A stretch of 64,000 nucleotides of DNA from Pseudoroseicyclus tamaricis (lineage in GTDB: Bacteria; Pseudomonadota; Alphaproteobacteria; Rhodobacterales; Rhodobacteraceae). The DNA lies in assembly GCF_012070395.1 (NCBI RefSeq), contig NZ_JAAFYS010000002.1:620001-684000 (forward strand), written 5' to 3'. Both the position numbers and the translations under genes were made by a program. Under the pieces are notes generated by a model. That model saw only the letters and a program-made list of their open reading frames with translations, was not told the DNA's origin and did no database searches. Of this stretch, positions 1 to 8,406 are shown one piece after another; position 1 is the stretch's first letter, and each line of letters starts with the position of its first letter.

Positions 1-840
1 ATCGCCTCGCTCCGCGCCGCGATGGGGCTGGACGATCCGTGGTACATCCGCCTCGGCCGCTACTTCGCCGACCTCGCGCAGGGCGACATGGGGCGGTCGA
101 TCTTCCAGAACGCCCCGGTGTCGGAGATCATCCTCGGCCGCATGGGCGCGACGATCGAGCTGGCGGCGGTGGCGCTCTTCCTCTCCGTCGTCGTCGGCAT
201 CGGCCTCGGCGTACTGGCGGCGATCCGCCAGGGCGGCATCGTGGACGCGGCGACCATGCTGCTGGCGCAGCTCGGCATCTCGATGCCGGTCTACTGGCTG
301 TCGCTGCTCCTGATGCTCTGGTTCGCCGTCAATCTCGGCTGGCTGCCCGCCATCGGCCGCGGCGAGCCGCTGATCCCCGCCTTCGGGATGATGCTGGCCG
401 GCAACCCCGCGCCCTTCCTCGACTCGCTGGCCCACATCACACTGCCGGCGCTGTCGCTGGCCGGCAACTCGGCGGCGATCATCTCGCGCCTCGTGCGCAC
501 CTCGATGCTCGAGGTGCTGCGGGAGGATTTCGTCCGCACCGCCAAGGCCAAGGGGATGCGCCGCCCGCAGGTCGTGCTGGGGCATGCGCTGCGCAATGCC
601 CTCCTGCCCGTTCTCTCCGTCATCGGGCTGCGCTTCGGGGCGCTCCTCGGCGGCGCCATCCTGACGGAGACGATCTTCGCCTGGCCGGGCCTCGGCCAGC
701 TGACCATCGCCGCGATCTCGCAGCGCGACGTGCCGCTGATCCAGGGCATCGTGCTGATCTTCGCGCTGATCTACGCCACCGTCACGCTGGCGGTGGATCT
801 GGCCTATGCCGCGGTCGACCCGCGCATCCGGCTGAGGTGA
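1..840 (+). CDS. Peptide-type ABC transporter permease (DppB/OppB family), 5' end outside the window
   Basis: Inner-membrane channel subunit of a dipeptide/oligopeptide/nickel-type ABC importer. The reading frame is open from base 1 and the residues before the first ATG (base 22) already fit the family, so the true start lies upstream; 279 residues are visible of the usual 300-330. Several hydrophobic helices are evident, and the cytoplasmic EAA loop that contacts the ATPases is visible around EDFVRTAKAKG (bases about 525-560). The C-terminal DPRIRLR ending is typical. The stop is followed after 4 bp by the second permease, and the operon continues through two ATPases and three hydrolases. 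The substrate class (short peptides or acylated amino acids) is inferred from those hydrolases, not from this protein. Confidence 0.93.
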   Translation: MASLRAAMGLDDPWYIRLGRYFADLAQGDMGRSIFQNAPVSEIILGRMGATIELAAVALFLSVVVGIGLGVLAAIRQGGIVDAATMLLAQLGISMPVYWLSLLLMLWFAVNLGWLPAIGRGEPLIPAFGMMLAGNPAPFLDSLAHITLPALSLAGNSAAIISRLVRTSMLEVLREDFVRTAKAKGMRRPQVVLGHALRNALLPVLSVIGLRFGALLGGAILTETIFAWPGLGQLTIAAISQRDVPLIQGIVLIFALIYATVTLAVDLAYAAVDPRIRLR

Positions 841-844
841 CCCC

Positions 845-1732
845 ATGACCGACGCCGCCCAACCCGCCCCGCAAGCCGCCCGCGCCCGCCGCCGCATCCG
901 CTGGCCGAAGGCCCTGCGCAGCGCGCCGCTGATCGCCGGCGCCCTGATCTCGGCCACGATCATCCTGCTGGCCATCTTCGCCCCCTTCGTGGCGACGCAT
1001 GACCTGACGCAGATGGACATGCCCAACCGCTTCTCCGGCCCCTCGGCGGAGCACTGGCTGGGGACGGACAACTTCGGCCGCGACCTGTGGAGCCGCCTCG
1101 TCTACGGCGCCCGCATCTCGGTGACCATCGCCATCATCGCCGTGACGCTCTCGGCCATAATCGGCACGGTGATCGGCCTCGTCGCCGGCTATTTCGGCGG
1201 CTGGGTGGACCTGCTGCTGATGCGGCTGACGGACATCTTCCTCGGCTTCCCGCCGCTGGTGCTGGTGCTCGCCGTCGTCGCCGTCGTCGGCCCCGGCCTC
1301 CTCAACGTGGCGCTGTCGCTCGTGATCGTCTCGTGGACGGAATATGCCCGCGTCGTGCGCTCCACCACGCTGTCGCTGCGCGAGCAGAACTTCGTGCTCG
1401 CCGCCCGTGCCATCGGCGCCTCCCCGGCCCGGATCCTCTGGCGCGAGGTGCTGCCGAACTCGCTGGGGCCGATCATCGTGCTCGCCTCGCTCGGCCTCGG
1501 CACCGCCATCATCTGGGAGAGCGCGCTCAGCTTCCTCGGCTTCGGCCTGCCGCCGCCGGCCCCCACCTGGGGCTGGTCGCTCAGCTACGGCACCCGCTTC
1601 ATGCGTGAAGACCCGTGGATGTCCATCATCTCCGGCGCCGCGATCATGGTCACGGTGCTCGGCTTCAACCTTCTCGGCGACGGGCTGCGCGACCTGCTCG
1701 ACCCCCGCCACCAGACCCGCGGCAAGAGCTGA
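845..1732 (+). CDS. Peptide-type ABC transporter permease (DppC/OppC family)
   Basis: Second membrane subunit of the importer, 295 residues, the normal family length. The N-terminus is a short basic cytoplasmic segment followed by the OppC-type first helix. The family motif HWLGTDNFGRDLWSR follows about residue 65, and the EAA loop reads REQNFVLAARAIGAS. The protein ends in the typical LLGDGLRDLLDPR. The ATG sits 4 bp after the previous stop with an AGGTGA stretch overlapping that stop serving as ribosome-binding site. It should form the channel heterodimer with the upstream permease. Confidence 0.95.
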   Translation: MTDAAQPAPQAARARRRIRWPKALRSAPLIAGALISATIILLAIFAPFVATHDLTQMDMPNRFSGPSAEHWLGTDNFGRDLWSRLVYGARISVTIAIIAVTLSAIIGTVIGLVAGYFGGWVDLLLMRLTDIFLGFPPLVLVLAVVAVVGPGLLNVALSLVIVSWTEYARVVRSTTLSLREQNFVLAARAIGASPARILWREVLPNSLGPIIVLASLGLGTAIIWESALSFLGFGLPPPAPTWGWSLSYGTRFMREDPWMSIISGAAIMVTVLGFNLLGDGLRDLLDPRHQTRGKS

Positions 1733-1777
1733 ACGCCCGACGCTTCAGACGCCGCCAATACCAAGACAGGAGACCCC

Positions 1778-2719
1778 ATGGTCAAGGAAATCGCCCGCTT
1801 CAGCCCGAAGATCACCACCCTCGCGGACGGGACCGACGCCCTCCTCCACATGACCGACCTGATCGGCGAGGAGCCGGGCCCGATGGTCGGCATCTCCGCC
1901 TCCGTCCACGGCAACGAGAATTGCGGCAGCCAGGCGATCCTCGATCTCTACCGCATCCTCAAGGACATGAAGATCAAGGGCACCATCCGCCTGCTGCCGG
2001 TCGTCAATGCCGGCGCAATGGTGGTCAACTCCCGCTTCAACCCCATCGACCAGCGCGACCTCAACCGCGAGTTCCCGGGCGATCCGAACGGCACCTTCTC
2101 GCAGCAGCTCGCCGCGGCGGTGACGAAGGACTTCCTCGGCGTGATCGACGCCCATATCGACCTGCACTCGGGCACCGACCGGCCGACGGTGGATTACGTT
2201 TACTTCCTCAACGACGAGAAGCTGAGCCGGGCCTTCGGCTCGAAGCTCCTCTACCGGCCCGATGACGGCAAGCAGGGCACCAAGTTCGGCGGCACGACGA
2301 AGGACGTCACCATGCCGCGCGGCATCCCCGCCGCGGTGATCGAGCTGGGCGGCGGCGTCGTCGACCAGGGCCCCTATATCGAGCGGATCATCAAGGGCGT
2401 GCTCAACATGCTCCGCCAGCTCGGCGCCATCGAGGGCGAGGTCGAGGCGGCGCCAAGCCAGGTCGTCGTCAACGAGATCGCCGGCATCCGGCCCACCAAG
2501 GGCGGCTGGGTCGAGCCGCTGTCGCCGCCGCTGGGCGGCGAGATGAAGAAGGGCGACCCGCTCTTCCGCGTCGTCAGCCCCTACACCTTCGAGGTGCTGG
2601 AAGAGGCCGTCTGCCCCTTCGACCGCGGCATCATGATCATGGGCCACCTGACCCGCAACATCGTCGAGGCCGGCGATTACGGCTGGATGGTCGGCAACAT
2701 GGAGGGTGCGACCTCCTGA
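1778..2719 (+). CDS. Succinylglutamate desuccinylase/aspartoacylase-family zinc hydrolase
   Basis: A 313-residue member of the AstE/AspA (M14-like) deacylase family, which removes acyl groups from N-acyl amino acids or related amides using one zinc ion. Visible ligands are His44 and Glu47 in VHGNENCG and a histidine in IDLHSG near residue 130. The DLNREFPG segment (94-101) is the substrate-binding arginine region of the family. The C-terminal 90 residues form the beta domain (GWVEPL, GDPLFRV). It lies inside the peptide-transporter operon, 45 bp after the permease, and its stop overlaps the next ATG (TGATG). The likely role is to deacylate the imported compound; the acyl group and amino acid cannot be read from the sequence. 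Confidence 0.85.
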   Translation: MVKEIARFSPKITTLADGTDALLHMTDLIGEEPGPMVGISASVHGNENCGSQAILDLYRILKDMKIKGTIRLLPVVNAGAMVVNSRFNPIDQRDLNREFPGDPNGTFSQQLAAAVTKDFLGVIDAHIDLHSGTDRPTVDYVYFLNDEKLSRAFGSKLLYRPDDGKQGTKFGGTTKDVTMPRGIPAAVIELGGGVVDQGPYIERIIKGVLNMLRQLGAIEGEVEAAPSQVVVNEIAGIRPTKGGWVEPLSPPLGGEMKKGDPLFRVVSPYTFEVLEEAVCPFDRGIMIMGHLTRNIVEAGDYGWMVGNMEGATS

Positions 2720-3747
2720 TGGCACCCCTTCGCGATATCGAGGCCGGCGATCGGCGGCCGGCGGATGTCGCCGCGCCGGCGCTGTCGGTGCGCGATGTCG
2801 AGATCCGCATCGCCAACGCCGATCCGCCGTTCACCGTCGTCTCCGACATGTCTCTGGAGGTGGCGGCGGGCGAGACGCTCTGCATCGTCGGCGAGAGCGG
2901 CTGCGGCAAGTCGATCACCGCCCTCTCCCTCCTGCGGCTCCTGCCGGACGGGGTGCGGGTGGAGCACGGGGAGATCGATCTGGGCGAGACCGACATGCTG
3001 GCCCTGTCGGAGCGGCGGGCGGAGGATATTCGCGGCGACCGCATCGCCATGATCTTCCAGGAGCCGCTGACGGCGCTGAACCCGGTGATGCCCGTCGGCC
3101 GGCAGATCGGAGAGGCGCTCAGGCGCCACCGCCCCATGTCCCGCCGCGCCGCCGCGCGGGGCGCCGTCGCGGCGCTGGAGCGGGTGCAGATGCCCGATGC
3201 CGAGCGCCGGGCGCAACAATACCCGCATGAGCTCTCGGGCGGGATGCGCCAGCGGGCGATGATCGCGCTGGCGCTCTGCTGCGAGCCGGAGGTCATCGTC
3301 GCCGACGAGCCGACGACTGCGCTGGACGTGACGGTGCAGGCGCAGATCCTCGGGTTGATCGGAGAGCTGCAGCGCCGGCTCGGCACGGCTCTGGTGCTCA
3401 TCACCCACGACCTCGGCGTCGTGGCGGAGACGGCCGACCGCGTCATCGTCATGTATGCCGGCCGGCGCGTAGAGGAGGCCCGGGTGACGGATCTCTTCGA
3501 CGAGCCGCTCCACCCCTACACCCGCGGCCTCATGGGGGCGATCCCACGCGGCGCCGCTACCGGCGGCCACGGCCGGCTGACGGACATCAAGGGCACCGTC
3601 CCGCCGATGTGGGACCTGCCCCCCGGCTGCGCCTTCGCGCCCCGCTGCCCGCTCGCCATCGACAGGTGCCGCGCCGAGCGGCCGCCGCTGGAAGAGCACC
3701 GCCCCGGCCACCTCGCCGCCTGCTGGAGAGTGAACGATGCCACTTGA
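2719..3747 (+). CDS. Peptide ABC transporter ATP-binding protein (DppD/OppD family)
   Basis: First of two ATPases energising the importer, 342 residues. Walker A GESGCGKS is at about 58-65, the signature LSGGMRQR near 172 and Walker B with DEPTTALD near 195-202; the switch histidine is in LITHDLG. The C-terminal oligopeptide-binding ATPase extension is present, with the cysteine motif GCAFAPRCP near residue 303 that in this family can carry an iron-sulfur cluster. The ATG overlaps the previous stop (TGATG) and the end overlaps the next gene by 11 bp, so translation is coupled on both sides. Confidence 0.95.
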   Translation: MAPLRDIEAGDRRPADVAAPALSVRDVEIRIANADPPFTVVSDMSLEVAAGETLCIVGESGCGKSITALSLLRLLPDGVRVEHGEIDLGETDMLALSERRAEDIRGDRIAMIFQEPLTALNPVMPVGRQIGEALRRHRPMSRRAAARGAVAALERVQMPDAERRAQQYPHELSGGMRQRAMIALALCCEPEVIVADEPTTALDVTVQAQILGLIGELQRRLGTALVLITHDLGVVAETADRVIVMYAGRRVEEARVTDLFDEPLHPYTRGLMGAIPRGAATGGHGRLTDIKGTVPPMWDLPPGCAFAPRCPLAIDRCRAERPPLEEHRPGHLAACWRVNDAT

Positions 3748-4741
3748 TGCCACGGCGCCCCCGGCCGGCGCCGCCGACACCGCGCCGCTCCTCTCGGTGG
3801 AGGACCTGCAGGTCCACTTCCCCATCCGCGCCGGCGTCTTCCAGCGCCAGGTCGGCAGCGTGCGCGCCGTCGATGGGGTGAGCTTCCAGCTCGGCCGGGC
3901 GGAGACGCTGGGCCTCGTCGGCGAAAGCGGCTGCGGCAAGTCGACCACCGGGCTGGCGCTGACCGGCCTGATCCCCGCCACCGGCGGCGCCGTCACCTTC
4001 GACGGCGCCCGCGTCGGCGCGGCGCGGGGGCGGGATCTCGCCCGCTATCGCCAGCGGATGCAGATCGTCTTCCAGGACCCGTTCTCGTCGCTCAACCCGC
4101 GCCAGTCGGTGCGGGACATTCTGCGGGCGCCGCTCGACATCCATTCCATCGGTGCACCGGCGGAGCGCAACGAGCAGGTGCTGGCGATGATGCGCCGCGT
4201 CGGGCTGCGCCCCGACCAGGCCGGCAACTATCCGCACCAGTTCTCCGGCGGGCAGCGCCAGCGCATCGGCATCGCCCGGGCGCTGATGCTGGGGCCGGAC
4301 GTCATCGTCTGCGACGAGCCGGTCTCGGCGCTCGACGTTTCGGTGCAGGCGCAGATCCTCAACCTCCTCGCCGACCTGCAGGAGGAGCTGGGCGTCGCCT
4401 ACCTCTTCATCAGCCACGACCTCGGCGTGGTCGAGTACCTCTCCCACAAGGTCGCGGTGATGTACCTCGGCAAGATCGTCGAGCTGGCGGAGAAGGCCGA
4501 TCTCTTCGCCGCCCCCCGCCATCCCTATACCGAGTTGCTGCTCGGCTCGACGCCCTCGCTCGATCCGCGCAAGCGGCACGGCTTCACGGCGCAGAGCGAG
4601 ACGGTTCCTTCCGCGACCCACAAGCCCTCCGGCTGCGCCTTCCGCACCCGCTGCCCGCTGGCGACGGACCGCTGCGCCAGCGAGGAGCCGCCGCTCGTAC
4701 CACGCGAGGATGGCCGCCTCGTCGCCTGCCACCATAGATGA
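3737..4741 (+). CDS. Peptide ABC transporter ATP-binding protein (DppF/OppF family)
   Basis: Second ATPase of the importer, 334 residues. Walker A GESGCGKST starts near residue 61, the signature FSGGQRQR near 169, and Walker B VIVCDEPVSALD near 190. The phrase QDPFSSLNPR after the Q-loop is diagnostic of the DppF/OppF branch. The C-terminal CAFRTRCP cysteine motif is present. The gene starts inside the end of the dppD-like gene, and its stop region overlaps the first ATG of the amidohydrolase (ATGA at 4738). Confidence 0.95.
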   Translation: MPLDATAPPAGAADTAPLLSVEDLQVHFPIRAGVFQRQVGSVRAVDGVSFQLGRAETLGLVGESGCGKSTTGLALTGLIPATGGAVTFDGARVGAARGRDLARYRQRMQIVFQDPFSSLNPRQSVRDILRAPLDIHSIGAPAERNEQVLAMMRRVGLRPDQAGNYPHQFSGGQRQRIGIARALMLGPDVIVCDEPVSALDVSVQAQILNLLADLQEELGVAYLFISHDLGVVEYLSHKVAVMYLGKIVELAEKADLFAAPRHPYTELLLGSTPSLDPRKRHGFTAQSETVPSATHKPSGCAFRTRCPLATDRCASEEPPLVPREDGRLVACHHR

Positions 4742-6000
4742 GAGAGCCCATGACCCGCCCCATCGCCCTCACCGGCGCCAACCTGCTCGACCCCGAGGCC
4801 GGGCGCCTTCTGCCCAACCGCACCATCCTGATCGAGGGGGACCGCATCGCCGCCGTCGGCGAGGGCGTCGCCCCGCCGGAGGGGGCAGAGGTGATCGGGC
4901 TGGACGGCAAGACGGTCATGCCCGGCATGATCGACTGCCACATGCACGTGGTGGCGGAGACGCTGGATCTCTGGGGCAACATGATCGCCCCCACCTCCCT
5001 CTCCGCCCTCCGCTCCGCCCGGGTGATGGAGGAGACGCTGGCGCGCGGCTTCACGACGATCCGCGACCTCGGCGGCGCCGATCAGGGGCTGGTGCTGGGC
5101 GTCGAGGAGGGACTGATCGACGGCCCGCGCCTGATCATCTGCGGCAAGGGCCTCTCCACCACCGGCGGCCATTGCGACCTGCGCCAGCGGACGGATGACC
5201 GTCCGGGCATCATGTCGGACCGCCTCGGCTCCATGGGCATCCTCGTGGACGGCGTGGATGACGTCCGCCGCGTGGCGCGGACCTACATCAAGGAGGGCGC
5301 GCGCTTCATCAAGCTGATGGCCAATGGCGGCGTCTCCTCCCCCAACGATCCGATCCACGCGCTTCAGTTCTCGAAGGACGAGATCGCCGCGGCGGTGGAG
5401 GAGGCGGAGAATGCCGGCCTCTACGTCGCCGCCCATGTCTATACCGACCGGGCCATCCGCCGCTGCGTAGATCTCGGCGTGCGCAGCCTCGAGCATTGCA
5501 ACCTGATCGAGGCGGAGACGGCTGCCATGGCGGCGGAACGGGGCTGCATCTCGGTGCCCACCCTCGTCGCCTACGAGGCGCTGGCGCTGGAGGGCGAGGC
5601 GCTCGGCCTCGGCGCCGACAGCGTCGCCAAGATCGACACGGTGCGCGAGGGCGGGCGCCGCTCGCTGGGGCTCCTCCGCGACGCCGGCGTGCCGATGGCC
5701 TTCGGCACCGACCTCCTCGGCGGCCTGCGCAAGTACCAGTGCATGGAGATCGACCTCCTCGCCGAGGTGCTCAGCCCGGCGGAGATCCTCCGCTCCCTCA
5801 CCCTGACCGGGGCGGAGCTCTGCGGCCTGAAGGGCGAGGCCGGCGTGATCGCAGAGGGCGCCTTCGCCGACCTTCTGGTACTGGAGGGCGACCCCCTGCA
5901 GGACCTTTCGCTCCTCACCGGCGACGGCGCACAGATCGGCGCCATCATGGCCGCGGGGCGCTTCATCAAGAGAGACATCACCGAAGGAGCCGTGGAATGA
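4738..6000 (+). CDS. Metal-dependent amidohydrolase (imidazolonepropionase/prolidase-like)
   Basis: Amidohydrolase-superfamily TIM-barrel hydrolase of about 420 residues. The N-terminal metal pair is His68-x-His70 in DCHMH. The candidate carboxylated lysine is in ARFIKLMANGG, further histidines are in AAHVYTD and SLEHCN, and the catalytic aspartate is in FGTDLLG. A small beta-sandwich made of both ends (residues 1-60 and the last 60, FADLLVLEGDPLQD) is typical. This branch includes enzymes that hydrolyse Xaa-Pro or cyclic amide bonds, fitting a peptide-uptake operon. ATG 4738 overlaps the upstream stop; ATG 4750 is an alternative giving 416 residues. The exact substrate is unknown. Confidence 0.87.
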   Translation: MREPMTRPIALTGANLLDPEAGRLLPNRTILIEGDRIAAVGEGVAPPEGAEVIGLDGKTVMPGMIDCHMHVVAETLDLWGNMIAPTSLSALRSARVMEETLARGFTTIRDLGGADQGLVLGVEEGLIDGPRLIICGKGLSTTGGHCDLRQRTDDRPGIMSDRLGSMGILVDGVDDVRRVARTYIKEGARFIKLMANGGVSSPNDPIHALQFSKDEIAAAVEEAENAGLYVAAHVYTDRAIRRCVDLGVRSLEHCNLIEAETAAMAAERGCISVPTLVAYEALALEGEALGLGADSVAKIDTVREGGRRSLGLLRDAGVPMAFGTDLLGGLRKYQCMEIDLLAEVLSPAEILRSLTLTGAELCGLKGEAGVIAEGAFADLLVLEGDPLQDLSLLTGDGAQIGAIMAAGRFIKRDITEGAVE

Positions 6001-7190
6001 CGGACGGGCAGAGCATCGGCGCGGACGCGCTCGGCAAGGACCTCGCGGAGATCACCGCCGGCATCGACGCGCTCTATCGCGGCGGCCTCGGCACCGACGG
6101 CTTCCTCGCCCGCGAGGGGCTGATCCCCGTCGCCGTGGCGGAGATCGCGCCCCGCCCCCTGCGGGACTGGGACGAGGTGCAGGACGCCCTCGCCGCGCTG
6201 ATGGAGCGGGTGCCGGCCGAGGCCGGCGATGCGCAGCGGCAGGGATGGCTCACCGAGATGACCATCTCCCTCGCCTCCGTCAGCCGCCTCTTCGCCGGCG
6301 AGACGCAGAGCTTCGAGACGCGCCTGAAGGAACAGCTGTGTGTGGGCACCACGCTGGTCCCCGAGGCGGTCCTGCAGGGCTACCGCGACACGCTGGCGGA
6401 GGCGCTGGGCGAGCTCGGCTATCGCAGCGGCGAACTCTCCGCCGATGTCGCGACGTGGGAGGCGGACACGACCGTTTCCCCCGATCAGGTGATCGACGTC
6501 CTGAAAGGGCTTGAGACAGAGGCGCAGGTGCGCTCGCAGCGGCTGGTCTTCGACATCGGCGATGACTGGATCACCCCCATCGGCGTGCGCGAGAAGCCCT
6601 TCAACGCCTATTGCGACTACCCGGGCCGGCAACTCCTCCTCAACCTCGGCTACCGCTACACGCGCTTCGAGCTGAAGCACCTCGCCACGCACGAGGCCTT
6701 CCCCGGCCACCTCGTCCACCTGTCGCGGCGCGAGACGCTGGTGCGCGAGGGGCGGATGCCGCTGGAAGGCGCGCAGGTGGTGACGAGCACCGCCTCCAGC
6801 CCGCTCTTCGAGGGCATCGCCGACAACGGGCTCGACCTGCTGGACTGGATCGAGGGGCCGGGCGATGCCGCCGGGCTCGCGCTCATGCGCCTGCGCAGCG
6901 CCCTGCGCTGCAACGCCTCGTGGATGATCTTCGCCGAGGGCAAGAGCATCGACGAGGTGGCGGAGGTGATCGCCCCCCTCTCCTTCCAGCAGCCGGAGAC
7001 GATGCGCCACCGCCTCGCGCTCATCTCCCACGAGCTGCGCGCGCCCTTCCTCTACGCCTACTGGTGCGGCGACGACGCGGTGCACCGCTTCCTCGAGGCC
7101 ACCCGCGACTGGCCCCGGGCCAAGGTCATGGAAGAGCTCTACGACCGCATGCACACCCCCACCACACTCGCCGCGGCCGCCTCCGCCTAG
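5997..7190 (+). CDS. DUF885-family protein, predicted zinc peptidase
   Basis: A 397-residue protein with the signature HEAFPGH at residues 232-238, the HExxxGH-type motif of the DUF885 family, whose members are predicted metallopeptidases/carboxypeptidases. The usual length is 550-600, so this is a short version lacking part of the N-terminal helical region; the catalytic half looks intact. The start was set at ATG 5997 because it overlaps the amidohydrolase stop (ATGA); the open frame extends further upstream, but only inside that gene. It is the last gene of the operon and would finish hydrolysis of an imported peptide-like compound. The assignment rests on the motif; activity is inferred. 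Confidence 0.8.
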   Translation: MTDGQSIGADALGKDLAEITAGIDALYRGGLGTDGFLAREGLIPVAVAEIAPRPLRDWDEVQDALAALMERVPAEAGDAQRQGWLTEMTISLASVSRLFAGETQSFETRLKEQLCVGTTLVPEAVLQGYRDTLAEALGELGYRSGELSADVATWEADTTVSPDQVIDVLKGLETEAQVRSQRLVFDIGDDWITPIGVREKPFNAYCDYPGRQLLLNLGYRYTRFELKHLATHEAFPGHLVHLSRRETLVREGRMPLEGAQVVTSTASSPLFEGIADNGLDLLDWIEGPGDAAGLALMRLRSALRCNASWMIFAEGKSIDEVAEVIAPLSFQQPETMRHRLALISHELRAPFLYAYWCGDDAVHRFLEATRDWPRAKVMEELYDRMHTPTTLAAAASA

Positions 7191-7267
7191 CGCGGCACCG
7201 CCCCCGAGAGCGGACCGGCCGCCAGCCAGCCCTGCTCTCGCCCTTTTTCAAATACCTCTCCGGGGGT

Positions 7268-7288
7268 CCGGGGGTGGAAAACCCCCGG
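7268..7288. terminator. GC-rich palindrome between convergent genes, probable bidirectional terminator or dispersed repeat
   Basis: Arms CCGGGGGT (7268-7275) and ACCCCCGG (7281-7288) enclose a GGAAA loop. Another copy of the CCGGGGGT half-unit lies just 5' (about 7260-7267), and a T-rich stretch (CCCTTTTTC) lies further left, where it would form the A/U-rich tail for minus-strand transcripts. It sits between the end of the plus-strand peptide operon and the end of the minus-strand quinoprotein locus. From memory, similar CCGGGGG palindromes are common in Rhodobacterales intergenic DNA; copy number cannot be judged from this window. Confidence 0.5.
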
Positions 7289-7323
7289 TCCTGCGCTCTC
7301 CCGCAGCCCCGCCGTCCGCCCCG

Positions 7324-7542
7324 TCAGCGCCGGCCCTTGCCCTCTCGCCCGCCCGGCTGCCCCTCGGAGGGATGGCCCGGCAGCCATGGCGGCACCTCGC
7401 CGCCGCCCGCGGGCCGGCGCCGGTGGCGCCAGCGCCAGGTCGCGCCGGCCGCGGCATTGCGGTCGAGCTGGACCTCGTAGGGCTGATTGGGGGCCGAGAG
7501 ATCGACCCAGTCGCACGCGGCCTCGTCGTCGTCGTCGCCCAT
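7324..7542 (-). CDS. Small hypothetical protein, last gene of the quinoprotein locus
   Basis: Candidate 72-residue protein with an acidic start (MGDDDDEAACDW), a middle region resembling a short beta-rich domain (QPYEVQLDRN), and an arginine/glycine-rich tail. It begins 12 bp after the stop of the solute-binding-like gene, and a GGGAG stretch lies immediately upstream of its ATG as a ribosome-binding site, which is the main argument that it is real. I do not recognise a family. The GC-rich tail could be a spurious read-through of a shorter protein. Confidence 0.5.
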   Translation of the reverse strand: MGDDDDEAACDWVDLSAPNQPYEVQLDRNAAAGATWRWRHRRRPAGGGEVPPWLPGHPSEGQPGGREGKGRR

Positions 7543-7554
7543 CTCTCCCGTCCC

Positions 7555-8406
7555 CTACCGGCTCTGATCCAGGCTATAGCGCGACGCCAGCTCCGCGAAG
7601 GTGCCGTCGCTCTCGATCTCCTCCAGCAGGCGCGTCACCTCCCGCCGTAGCGTCAGGTCGCCTCGCCAGAAGCCGAAGCCGAGGGGGATGCGCCCCAGCT
7701 CGCCCGGCAGCCATGTCAGGGTGAGATCCGGCCGCTCGGCGATGAGCGTCTGCGCGATGAGCGCCTCGGTGATGGCGATCTCCGCCTCGCCCGTCTCCAG
7801 CGCCTCCAGCAGCGCGGCGGGGGATTGCACGATCCGCGCCGTCGTCCCCTGCCCGCGCAGGTACTGGCCGAGGCCGATCCGGTCGAGCCCCGCGAGACCG
7901 GCGTAGAAGGCGGCCGTCTGGCCCTCCTCCGGCGCCTCCTGCGGCCCGGCGGAGAGCATGGCCCAGCCCGTCTCCAGATGCGGGGCGCCGGTATCCATGA
8001 AGGCCTGCGTGGTGTCGGAGAGCGCGACGCCGCCGGCCACCATCTGGCAGATGCTGCGGTTGATGTGCCAGGCGCGCGGGTTGAAGTCGCGCCCCATGTA
8101 GGGGTTCGACGAGACGCGCAGCCGCCAGCCGGCCCGCTCGGCGATCTCGCGCACCAGCTCCACCTCGAAGCCGGGGCGCTCAGGCTCTCCCGTCACCAGG
8201 GGCGGGTAGCTCTCCGGCATGCAGACGCTGATCAGCCCCTGCTCGTCGATCTGCCGCAGCGAGCGATCCGCCGGCAGGAAGCTCAGCGCGAAGAGCAGCG
8301 CAAAGCAGATCACCACCGGCAGCAGCCAGCCCAGCCGCCGCCAGAGCGGCGGGCGGGCCGCGCTTGGCCGGCCCGCCTGCCTCGCCGGAGGGGCCGCGTC
8401 AGACAC
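7555..8406 (-). CDS. Quinoprotein-associated solute-binding-like protein (MxaJ-like), membrane-anchored
   Basis: A 283-residue periplasmic-binding-protein fold protein with an N-terminal membrane segment (about residues 27-45, WLLPVVICFALLFALSFLP) instead of a clear cleavable signal. The body (SVCMPESYPPLV, ELVREIAERAGW) follows the amino-acid-binding-protein/MxaJ pattern. Such proteins accompany PQQ alcohol dehydrogenases and are thought to help their maturation or electron transfer. The start is GTG 8406, overlapping the ABC-2 permease stop by 8 bp. It is a second, divergent paralogue of the gene at 20954-21802 in the same locus. An ordinary amino-acid-binding protein is the alternative. 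Confidence 0.75.
   Translation of the reverse strand: MSDAAPPARQAGRPSAARPPLWRRLGWLLPVVICFALLFALSFLPADRSLRQIDEQGLISVCMPESYPPLVTGEPERPGFEVELVREIAERAGWRLRVSSNPYMGRDFNPRAWHINRSICQMVAGGVALSDTTQAFMDTGAPHLETGWAMLSAGPQEAPEEGQTAAFYAGLAGLDRIGLGQYLRGQGTTARIVQSPAALLEALETGEAEIAITEALIAQTLIAERPDLTLTWLPGELGRIPLGFGFWRGDLTLRREVTRLLEEIESDGTFAELASRYSLDQSR

Noticed and set aside
782-1711. Long antisense open frames opposite the permeases, ATPases and other genes
   Set aside because: High-GC codon bias produces long shadow frames; these lack protein-like composition and lie entirely opposite clear genes.
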